Assembly (NCBI GenBank): GCA_964356545.1
Contig: CAYHHX010000018.1
Span: 1-9,597, forward strand
DNA length: 9,597 bases
DNA from: JACPYG01 sp964356545
GTDB taxonomy: Bacteria; Patescibacteriota; Minisyncoccia; Minisyncoccales; Staskawiczbacteraceae
Direction of reading: 5' to 3'
Position numbers and translations under genes: made by a program. Of the stretch, positions 1-4,950 are shown one piece after another; position 1 is the first letter of the stretch; the number at the start of each line of letters is the position of its first letter. Under the pieces are notes generated by a model that ran no database searches, was not told where the DNA came from, and saw only the letters and a program-made list of their open reading frames with translations.

Positions 1-92
1 CACTGATGCGTAAAGCATCGCTTCGCTCCTCAATCCTTGACTCTTTCACAAAATTCGCTCGCTCAATTGATTCTGTTCGAATCCCACACTCC
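1..92. repeat. Partial copy of a dispersed hairpin-rich repeat, cut by the window edge
   Basis: This stretch matches the reverse complement of the left part of the element at 4165-4432. Shared blocks are a GATGC...GCATC hairpin (5-9 with 15-19), the block GCTCCTCAATCCTTGA, the block CTCAATTGATTCTGTTCG, and the terminal AATCCCACACTCC. The last block has one change from the other copy (CCCAC instead of CCCGC). The middle (about 44-58) has diverged, and the 19-bp stem arm of the other copy is not preserved here. The rest of the copy would lie to the left of the window. Orientation is opposite to the left arm of the second copy. It lies downstream of the 103-codon membrane-protein gene, separated by about 130 bp in which I see only small palindromes (161-174 and 184-198). 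Confidence 0.8.
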
Positions 93-183
93 TAATTAGA
101 AACCCGACCCCGTCTCAATAACTAACAAGTAATGCCATTGTACTACTTTATATCGCCTGTGTCAATGAATTGACTGCTTTTCA

Positions 184-198
184 TTTTCGCAACGAAAA
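184..198 (-). terminator. Weak hairpin downstream of the small membrane protein gene
   Basis: A 6-bp inverted repeat, TTTTCG then CGAAAA with a 3-nt loop, lies about 23 bp past the stop codon of the gene ending at 221. It has few G-C pairs and no clean T-run on the minus strand, so a terminator role is only a guess based on position. A second small palindrome, GTCAAT-ga-ATTGAC, lies at 161-174. Confidence 0.2.
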
Positions 199-220
199 CC
201 TTTAAGCAGGTGGTGCAATT

Positions 221-532
221 TTATAATATTTGTTTTTCTATGAAAACAAACCTTCTGTCTGAAATGGTATGCATCGCAATAATTCCTACTGCAAACCCTA
301 TAGCAAATAAAGCAGATAATTTTTGATTTTGTAAAAACAAAATAATGCTCCAAGCAAACGGTAAAAAACTATAAGTGCTATGGTGTATATGATACCCAAA
401 AAAAATCTTATGGGGTTGATAATATATTTTTCTTAACTTTTTATTTGTTTTTAAAACGAGCTCAAAAAGCCAAGTAATAATTAAACCACTTAGTAGTCCC
501 AATATAAAAATTAGTGCTACTTCTATTGTCAT
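221..532 (-). CDS. Small three-helix membrane protein with clustered histidines, unknown function
   Basis: I do not recognise a named family. The 103-residue product has a hydrophobic N-terminal helix (about residues 4-27), a basic loop (KTNKKLRK, 28-35), and two further hydrophobic segments (about 54-69 and 72-91). Histidines cluster at the membrane edge: H41, then GYHIHHS (H48, H50, H51), and H88 followed by D92 near the end of the third helix. This could bind a metal, which is inference only. The start is the ATG at 530-532, one base after the stop of the upstream gene (TAA-g-ATG), so the two are almost certainly translationally coupled. No SD is visible. The lysine-rich loop predicts which side faces the cytoplasm. 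Coding potential is supported by the clean hydropathy pattern and tight gene spacing. Confidence 0.7.
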   Translation of the reverse strand: MTIEVALIFILGLLSGLIITWLFELVLKTNKKLRKIYYQPHKIFFGYHIHHSTYSFLPFAWSIILFLQNQKLSALFAIGFAVGIIAMHTISDRRFVFIEKQIL

Positions 533-533
533 C

Positions 534-797
534 TTAAACTTTGGTAATGGGATATGGATGAAATAATTGTTTAACTAATTTATCTTTTCCTTGTTTTTCG
601 CCACCGTCTTTTAATTCTAATGGCAAAGAAGTGAGCCACAATATAAAAGGTCTTCTAAGCTTATCTATAGACCAATTGTCATCTTTAAAAAGAGATGTCT
701 TGTCAGTTCTAAAACGAGTAAGCAAAACTAAAGTAGCTTGTAAACTTAAAGGAGATAATTTATTGTGCTCTATTAAAAACTGTTCTTTGTTAGTCAT
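534..797 (-). CDS. Small basic soluble protein, unknown function
   Basis: The 87-residue product has no signal peptide or membrane segment. It has a helical N-terminal half rich in leucine (SPLSLQATLVLLTRFRTDK, about 15-33), an aromatic/charged middle (FKDDNWSIDKLRRPFILWL, about 37-55) and a lysine-rich C-terminus. I do not recognise the family. The ATG at 795-797 lies only 5 nt after a good -10 box, so the message should be leaderless or nearly so; no SD is present. It is the first gene of a two-gene operon with the small membrane protein, whose start codon begins one base after this stop codon. The pairing suggests the two products act together, but nothing in the sequence says how. Confidence 0.7.
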   Translation of the reverse strand: MTNKEQFLIEHNKLSPLSLQATLVLLTRFRTDKTSLFKDDNWSIDKLRRPFILWLTSLPLELKDGGEKQGKDKLVKQLFHPYPITKV

Positions 798-802
798 AAT
801 TC

Positions 803-831
803 ATTCTACAACAATTTTCTGTAAAAATCAA
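803..831 (-). promoter_or_regulatory. Sigma70-like promoter for the 87/103-codon operon (leaderless)
   Basis: On the minus strand TTGATT (826-831) is followed after 17 nt by TAGAAT (803-808). Only 5 nt separate the -10 box from the ATG at 797, so transcription should start at or next to the start codon. The promoter sits immediately after the terminator of the upstream cassette. Confidence 0.6.
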
Positions 832-834
832 ATT

Positions 835-882
835 AAGAAAAAAAGAACCCCTCTTTGCAATATCTATTTGCATTGAGGGGTT
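835..882 (-). terminator. Intrinsic terminator of the 187-codon gene
   Basis: AACCCCTC (846-853) pairs with GAGGGGTT (875-882), and TGCAA (856-860) pairs with TTGCA (868-872) inside it. On the minus strand the stem is followed by a T-rich run (835-845), as expected of a factor-independent terminator for the gene ending at 950. The plus-strand side is also T-rich, so it may work both ways. Confidence 0.8.
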
Positions 883-892
883 TGTTGTTTTC

Positions 893-948
893 TGGTTCCA
901 AGAAACCAAGGGTCAAAGAAGACCAAAGTTTCCAATTGCAAAGAACCA
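893..948. repeat. Nested three-stem hairpin between stop codon and terminator
   Basis: Three inverted repeats sit one inside another: TGGTTC 893-898 with GAACCA 943-948, GAAAC 902-906 with GTTTC 928-932, and GGTC 911-914 with GACC 921-924. On the minus strand this forms a structured 3' untranslated segment that begins 1 nt after the 187-codon gene's stop codon and precedes the terminator. It might stabilise the 3' end or be an end of a mobile cassette. Confidence 0.55.
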
Positions 949-949
949 A

Positions 950-1513
950 TTACTTGCCAGCAACCGCGGCGGGATTGCTGGAGTTGAAGTCAGGGTCGAG
1001 CCAGCGGCCGTACCAGCGCCAAGAATCACCATTCCAGAACAAGTACCGGACGTACAAGCCACCATCGGAGTAGCGATAGATCGTCCCCCAAAAGAAAATC
1101 GCCTTACCTTTCCAAGACTCGGGAATCAACTCGGGGTGAGCCATCAAGTAATCGAGCAGGTTGGCGTTGTAGACCGGGTGGGTTTCAAGTTCTTCACGGA
1201 GCTTGTCGCCCTTGATCAACTTGCCATCTTGTTGCTCTGCGGAGAGGTAGAGTTGGATCTTTTCGGGATCCCAGTCCAACTGCCCGCCCTTCTTGTGGTT
1301 CTCGACTTTCCAGTTGTCGGGAACATGCGGGGCGACATCCAGGTCGATGACGTGCTTGACGACGACGATCTGAGCGTGGCCGTTGATTACCTTTTTGAAG
1401 TCTTTGAGATGAGGAAAATTCCTCAGCTTCGTGACTTCGTCGGGGGTAAAACCAGCCAATTCCAGAGCGTCGCCAAGCTGATTCATCTGACCGACTGAGA
1501 ACGTGGCAGACAT
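950..1513 (-). CDS. GC-rich 187-residue protein of unknown function with W/Y-rich C-terminal tail
   Basis: I cannot give a function. The product looks soluble, with no signal peptide or membrane helix. In order: a helical N-terminal part (MSATFSVGQMNQLGDALELA, then GFTPDEVTKLRN), a middle with INGHAQIVVVKHVIDLDVAP (about 43-62), a charged stretch, the helical block ELETHPVYNANLLDYLMAHP (108-127), LIPESWKGKAIFFWGTIYR (129-147), and a tail dense in aromatic residues, YVRYLFWNGDSWRWYGRWLD (154-173), ending NPAAVAGK. From memory, similar hypothetical proteins with the WKGK..FFWGTIYR block occur in CPR genomes, sometimes several per genome; I cannot verify this here. The ATG at 1511-1513 has AAGGAG six bases upstream, the best SD in the window. 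Base composition is clearly GC-rich against AT-rich neighbours (e.g. 41 of 60 bases are G or C in 961-1020). It has its own promoter, leader and terminator. Confidence 0.85.
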   Translation of the reverse strand: MSATFSVGQMNQLGDALELAGFTPDEVTKLRNFPHLKDFKKVINGHAQIVVVKHVIDLDVAPHVPDNWKVENHKKGGQLDWDPEKIQLYLSAEQQDGKLIKGDKLREELETHPVYNANLLDYLMAHPELIPESWKGKAIFFWGTIYRYSDGGLYVRYLFWNGDSWRWYGRWLDPDFNSSNPAAVAGK

Positions 1514-1519
1514 CGTCTA

Positions 1520-1525
1520 CTCCTT
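1520..1525 (-). promoter_or_regulatory. Strong Shine-Dalgarno for the 187-codon gene
   Basis: AAGGAG on the minus strand, 6 nt before the ATG at 1513. It fixes the start codon. No other gene in this window has a comparably good site, which sets this cassette apart. Confidence 0.75.
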
Positions 1526-1528
1526 AGT

Positions 1529-1557
1529 TATGGACACGTCCATACTGGACTCGTCCA
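1529..1557. promoter_or_regulatory. Tandem GGAC-NN-GTCC palindromes in the leader
   Basis: Two palindromes lie side by side just upstream of the SD: TATGGAC-ac-GTCCATA (1529-1544) and TGGAC-tc-GTCCA (1546-1557), with centres 15 bp apart. In RNA each can form a short hairpin with a 4-nt loop, or the two can pair with each other. Either structure ends a few bases from the SD, so control of translation is plausible; a paired protein-binding site on DNA is the alternative. Confidence 0.6.
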
Positions 1558-1577
1558 AATTCAGACCACCGGAATGG

Positions 1578-1629
1578 CAGTCATAGCCAACAGATACCGA
1601 TGTAATTCAGTAGCTTTTGGCTATGACTG
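1578..1629. repeat. 13-bp perfect inverted repeat in the 5' leader
   Basis: CAGTCATAGCCAA (1578-1590) and TTGGCTATGACTG (1617-1629) are perfect complements with a 26-nt loop. The element lies inside the transcribed leader of the 187-codon gene, about 45 nt after the predicted transcription start. On the minus strand the stem is not followed by a T-run, so it does not look like a terminator for obg; a leader structure is the better reading. Confidence 0.6.
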
Positions 1630-1680
1630 TTTTCTTGCAAGTAATTTATGTTGTAAATGTGCTATTCTTACTATGCCTTA

Positions 1681-1709
1681 ATTATACGTCTATTATGTAA
1701 TTTTGTCAA
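1681..1709 (-). promoter_or_regulatory. Consensus sigma70 promoter for the 187-codon gene
   Basis: On the minus strand TTGACA (1704-1709) and TATAAT (1681-1686) are both perfect consensus hexamers with the ideal 17-nt spacer. The -35 box lies within the last codons of obg. Transcription should start near 1674, giving a leader of about 160 nt before the ATG. Confidence 0.85.
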
Positions 1710-2691
1710 TAATAGTCGTTTTTTCAAGTATCAACTTATTAAGAATTGTTTTAACATTTTCAATACTATTAAAATCAATTATTGAAATTGGTGTTATTTC
1801 TTTTTTAATTTTTTTAAAATCTGTCACTATTTTTGATACAATCTCTGGCAAAATTGTATCTGACTTACTCAAAAAAATATATTCAATTTTTTCTAAAAGT
1901 AACTCATTATACTTTGCCAGTTCAGCCCTTACTGTTTGATAATCCAAAACTGGATCTTTAGAATCAGCTGCAACAAAATGAAATAAAACTTTCGTGCGCT
2001 CTATATGGCGTAAAAATTTAATACCCAAGCCCTTCCCATCCGAAGCTCCTTGTATAAGACCAGGAATATCGGCCAATATCAAATCATAATATACGCCCAA
2101 ATTTGGATTTAAAGTTGTAAAAGGATAATTTGCAACTTTGCTATCTGCGTTTGTTAATTCATTAAGCAAACTGGATTTCCCCACATTTGGCAAACCTATA
2201 AATCCGATATCGGCAATCATTTTCAACTCAAGACGCAATTCAAAAGATTCACCACTTTTACCCTCTTCAAATTGCTTTGGACTAGTATTGGTTGCTGATC
2301 TAAAAAGAAAGTTACCCCTTCCTCCTTTTCCGCCTTTCGCGACTAATTCTAATTGACCTATCTTAGTAATCTCAATGTCTTTGGGATACCCTTTGGGTCT
2401 TGTAAGATTATGACAAACTGTGCCAACTGGCACAAGTAAAATTAAATCACCTGCATTGTGGCCATCATGAAGCTGGTTTCTACCGTTTTCACCATCTTGG
2501 GCCTTAATATCTTTTTTAAAACGAAATTGTCTTAATGCTCCTAAATCAGAAACTCCTTGTAAAAAAATATCACCACCATTGCCTCCGCTTCCACCAGTGG
2601 GGCCTAGAGCCATTTTTGTTTTATTAAAAACCACTAGACCTCTCCCGCCATGTCCAGCTGTGATATTTATTTTTACATCATCTATAATCAT
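1693..2691 (-). CDS. obg: Obg-family GTPase, short form without OCT domain
   Basis: Obg is a P-loop GTPase that binds the large ribosomal subunit and acts in its late assembly. The glycine-rich Obg fold fills the N-terminus (GHGGRG, PTGGSGGNGGDIFLQG at 31-46, GGKGGRGNFLF at 120-130). The G domain follows: G1 GLPNVGKS (166-173), switch I FTTLNPNLGV (191-200), G3 DIPG (208-211), G4 SKSD (275-278, where N/TKxD is usual), and a weak G5 around ISI (302-304). At 332 residues it stops after the G domain, so the OCT domain found in many Obg proteins (about 430 residues) is absent. The ATG at 2689-2691 overlaps the TGA of the upstream ABC-F gene (ATGA), indicating translational coupling; there is no SD. 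Its final codons contain the -35 box of the next cassette. Confidence 0.95.
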   Translation of the reverse strand: MIIDDVKINITAGHGGRGLVVFNKTKMALGPTGGSGGNGGDIFLQGVSDLGALRQFRFKKDIKAQDGENGRNQLHDGHNAGDLILLVPVGTVCHNLTRPKGYPKDIEITKIGQLELVAKGGKGGRGNFLFRSATNTSPKQFEEGKSGESFELRLELKMIADIGFIGLPNVGKSSLLNELTNADSKVANYPFTTLNPNLGVYYDLILADIPGLIQGASDGKGLGIKFLRHIERTKVLFHFVAADSKDPVLDYQTVRAELAKYNELLLEKIEYIFLSKSDTILPEIVSKIVTDFKKIKKEITPISIIDFNSIENVKTILNKLILEKTTIIDKIT

Positions 2692-4160
2692 AAAAATTTT
2701 TCTAAATCTAAAATTTGGTCAATTCTTATTTTTTCTACAAAGTCAGGAGCATGACTTACCAAAATCATAGCTCCCTCAAAGCTATTTATTGCTTTGGCAA
2801 TTATTGGAATATGACGAAAGTTAATGTGATTTGTGGGTTCGTCTAAAATAAGTAAACCTGGTTTTTGTAGCGCTATTGCCGCAAAAGCAACTAATCCTTT
2901 TTGGCCTTCAGAAAGTGACCCAACTTTAGTTTTTAAAATTTCTGCATCCAAAAGAAATCCAGCAGCATGAGCTCTTAAGCTCTGCTCGCTTCCATCAGAA
3001 TCCATTGATTTTGAAAGAGTTTGATATACAGTTGCATTAAAATCTAAAGTTGAAAAATCCTGCCTATAATATCCAATTTTTACACCATTTTTTATATGCT
3101 CACCCTCTGCATGCCCTGAGGCTAATTTTTCTAATAGAGTAGTTTTACCAATTCCATTAGGTCCGATTAATAACAATCTTTCTTTTTTATTTAAAGTGAT
3201 ATCAACTTTTTTATTAATAAATTTGTGATTTTTTACAATTACAACAGAATCTAATTTTAATATTACACCTCCAATATCATTTTGCGAAGGAATATTAAAA
3301 CTTTTAATTGTTTTATCTTCTCGCCTAACTTCCATAACCTCACCTTCTAATTCTTCAATTTTTTTTCTCATTTTAGAAGAAACATCTCTTAAGTGTCCGC
3401 CTTTTTGGGCAAAGAAATTTGCCTGGTCTTTTCTGTGAGATATATCTTTTTCTAATCTAGCATTTTTCATACGCTCCCTCTCCAAGCGTATTTTAATTTC
3501 TGCTACAACTGCAAAATAGTCCCCAGTATATTGTTCAACTTTATGTGAAAATATATCCAAATACAAAACACCTTGTGTAAAATTATTTAAAAAATCTGCA
3601 TCGTGCGAAATAACAACACAAGTTTTATTATAATTTATAAGAAATTTTGTTAAATGGGCAATACCTGTTTTATCTAAATTATTTGTCGGCTCGTCCAATA
3701 AAAGTAAATCTGGATCCTGTATTAGGGCTCCAGCCAAAAGAAGCCTTGCCTGTTGGCCTCCAGAAAGATTTTTAACAATTATATTATGAGGAAGATTAAG
3801 ATTTGTTATTTTAAAAACATTATCAATTTTTGGATCAATATCATATACTTTTTTCCCTGTTTTATTTATAAGGCATTTCTCAAAAAATTCTTTTATAGTT
3901 AAATCAAAGTCAGATGAAGAAATTACCTGTTTAGCCGTAGCAATTGTGATATTATTGCCTATATTAACTGCTCCTGAATCTGGTTTTACATCGCCCATTA
4001 TTAGTTGAAAAATGGTACTTTTACCGGCTCCGTTTTGCCCCATTAATGTAATTTTTGAACCTCTACGTACAGAAAAATTCGCCTCATTTAAAATTGTTTT
4101 ATTATTTTCCCACTCAAAAGAAACATTATTAAATTTTACAATCGTCTCATCGCTTGGCAT
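2688..4160 (-). CDS. ABC-F family ATPase (ribosome-associated, EttA/Uup/Msr-like)
   Basis: Two ABC ATPase domains without membrane segments, as in the ABC-F family, whose members bind the ribosome and affect elongation or antibiotic resistance. Counted from the ATG at 4158-4160 (490 residues): Walker A GQNGAGKST (41-49), signature LSGGQQARL (132-140), Walker B LLLLDEPTNNLD (152-163), H186; a charged linker with likely coiled coil (about 223-285); then Walker A GPNGIGKTT (333-341), signature LSEGQKG (416-422), Walker B LLILDEPTNH (436-445), H470. The frame stays open 70 codons further upstream to 4370, but those codons read through the inverted-repeat element and encode no family-like sequence, so I place the start at MPSDETIVKF. 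No SD precedes it. It is first in an operon with obg (ATGA overlap). Which ABC-F subfamily it belongs to cannot be told by eye. Confidence 0.93.
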   Translation of the reverse strand: MPSDETIVKFNNVSFEWENNKTILNEANFSVRRGSKITLMGQNGAGKSTIFQLIMGDVKPDSGAVNIGNNITIATAKQVISSSDFDLTIKEFFEKCLINKTGKKVYDIDPKIDNVFKITNLNLPHNIIVKNLSGGQQARLLLAGALIQDPDLLLLDEPTNNLDKTGIAHLTKFLINYNKTCVVISHDADFLNNFTQGVLYLDIFSHKVEQYTGDYFAVVAEIKIRLERERMKNARLEKDISHRKDQANFFAQKGGHLRDVSSKMRKKIEELEGEVMEVRREDKTIKSFNIPSQNDIGGVILKLDSVVIVKNHKFINKKVDITLNKKERLLLIGPNGIGKTTLLEKLASGHAEGEHIKNGVKIGYYRQDFSTLDFNATVYQTLSKSMDSDGSEQSLRAHAAGFLLDAEILKTKVGSLSEGQKGLVAFAAIALQKPGLLILDEPTNHINFRHIPIIAKAINSFEGAMILVSHAPDFVEKIRIDQILDLEKFL

Positions 4161-4164
4161 GTTA

Positions 4165-4432
4165 GGAGTGCGGGATTCGAACAGAATCAATTGAGTGCTC
4201 GTATATTGCTTATATTCAAGGATTGAGGAGCGAAACGATGCCTTGCGCATCGTTGAGTTCCGAAAACGCAGAAGATAAGCAATATACGAGCACCCGCAGG
4301 GAAGCTCAAAAATGGCTAATTTCTTCGTTTTTACTTCCTTAATGCGCCTTAAGGCGCAATTTCGTCGCAAAATCCTTGAAATTATCTCATTTTTGAGCTT
4401 CTCAAGCTGGTTCTGTTCGAATCCCGCACTCC
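4165..4432. mobile_element. 268-bp MITE-like element with 22-bp terminal inverted repeats
   Basis: The ends are perfect 22-bp inverted repeats, 4165-4186 (GGAGTGCGGGATTCGAAC...) and 4411-4432. Inside are more inverted pairs: a 19-bp pair GTGCTCGTATATTGCTTAT (4195-4213) with 4275-4293; TTCAAGGATT (4215-4224) with AATCCTTGAA (4371-4380); AACGATGC/GCATCGTT (4234-4241, 4247-4254) around a 5-nt loop; AAGCTCAAAAATG (4302-4314) with 4388-4400; and the 16-bp palindrome TGCGCCTTAAGGCGCA (4343-4358). No plausible transposase or other gene fits inside. A partial inverted copy at 1-92 shows the sequence is dispersed. I see no clear target-site duplication. It could be a non-autonomous transposable element or a repeat maintained as an RNA or DNA structure. 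It lies 4 nt from the ABC-F start codon. Confidence 0.75.
4281..4309 (-). promoter_or_regulatory. Possible outward promoter inside the inverted-repeat element
   Basis: On the minus strand TTGAGC (4304-4309) and TATATT (4281-4286) are 17 nt apart, matching 4/6 and 5/6 consensus positions. Transcription would start near 4274, giving a leader of about 110 nt for the ABC-F/obg operon made wholly of repeat sequence. It overlaps stem arms of the element, so part of the match may be chance. Confidence 0.4.
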
Positions 4433-4511
4433 ATACAGACTAACCTATTTTTTGACAAATAACCAGCCTATCTGCCTTAATTTACAAAGTTATTTCGTAA
4501 ATAAAAGCAAT

Positions 4512-4549
4512 AAAAAACACCATTGTTTAAAAAACAAATGATGTTTTTT
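4512..4549 (-). terminator. Intrinsic terminator after the yceI-rhodanese operon
   Basis: A near-perfect inverted repeat: AAAAAACACCATTGTTT (4512-4528) folds against 4532-4549 (AAACAAATGATGTTTTTT) with one wobble and one bulge. On the minus strand the stem ends in a TTTTTT run, about 37 bp past the rhodanese stop codon. It is A/T-symmetric, so it may stop transcription from both sides. The remaining bases 4433-4511 hold nothing else I can support. Confidence 0.75.
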
Positions 4550-4585
4550 GTAGTAAAAAATAAAATAAAGCCTATGCGTAAATCT

Positions 4586-4927
4586 TCAAGATTTAATTAA
4601 TGGTAAACCAGCATTATTCCAGTCTTGCTTGCCTCCCTTATAATCAAGTATATATTTATAACCCATTGATTGAAGAAATCTGGCGGCACCAGTTGAAGCA
4701 GTACAAAGAAAATCCGAACAATAAACTACAACACATTGATTTTTATCTGGTAGTATGGCAGGTGCTAATTCAGCAAGTTTATTAACTGGAATATTAATGG
4801 CAAAAGGTATATGCCCAGTTTCATAGTCTACTTCTGCTAACACCTCAACTAACTTGAAGTTTTCTTTATTCTCCATCATTTCAAATAACCCTTCTTTTGA
4901 AATAAATTTAACTTTCTGGTCTGACAT
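4586..4927 (-). CDS. Single-domain rhodanese-like protein
   Basis: A one-domain rhodanese (113 residues), a family that carries sulfane sulfur on an active-site cysteine. Conserved landmarks are visible: GHIPFAINIPVNKL (38-51), CVVVYCSDFLCTAS (65-78) with C70 in the usual catalytic position after the central strand and C75 within the loop, AARFLQSMGY (81-90) and KGGKQDWNNAGLPL (97-110). The loop lacks the classic arginine of many thiosulfate sulfurtransferases, so substrate is unclear. No signal peptide, so it is probably cytoplasmic. It follows the YceI gene by 23 nt and is followed by a terminator, forming the end of a two-gene operon. The ATG at 4925-4927 has no clear SD. A role in sulfur transfer or stress response is inference. 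Confidence 0.9.
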   Translation of the reverse strand: MSDQKVKFISKEGLFEMMENKENFKLVEVLAEVDYETGHIPFAINIPVNKLAELAPAILPDKNQCVVVYCSDFLCTASTGAARFLQSMGYKYILDYKGGKQDWNNAGLPLIKS

Positions 4928-4950
4928 ATATTTTTATTACACTTAACAGA

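Noticed and set aside
61..92. Possible 3' half of a tRNA gene (TTCGAAT followed by an acceptor-like strand)
   Set aside because: The T-stem does not pair, no anticodon arm or matching 5' acceptor strand is found, and the same sequence recurs as the end of a repeat element.
1136..1498. Plus-strand reading frame of 120 codons opposite the 187-codon gene
   Set aside because: It is the antisense shadow of a GC-rich gene; no SD, no promoter, and its composition is explained by the other strand.
1578..1629. 13-bp inverted repeat as terminator of obg
   Set aside because: There is no T-run after the stem on the minus strand, and it lies downstream of a consensus promoter, so a leader structure fits better.
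4195..4293. CRISPR-like repetition in the inverted-repeat element
   Set aside because: The repeats are inverted pairs, each present once per arm, with no regular spacers and no cas genes.
4161..4370. 70-codon upstream extension of the ABC-F gene
   Set aside because: The codons read through the inverted-repeat element and show no ABC-F sequence; the family pattern begins at residue 71.
4452..4475. Plus-strand TTGACA resembling a -35 box
   Set aside because: No acceptable -10 box at 16-18 nt and no plus-strand gene downstream.
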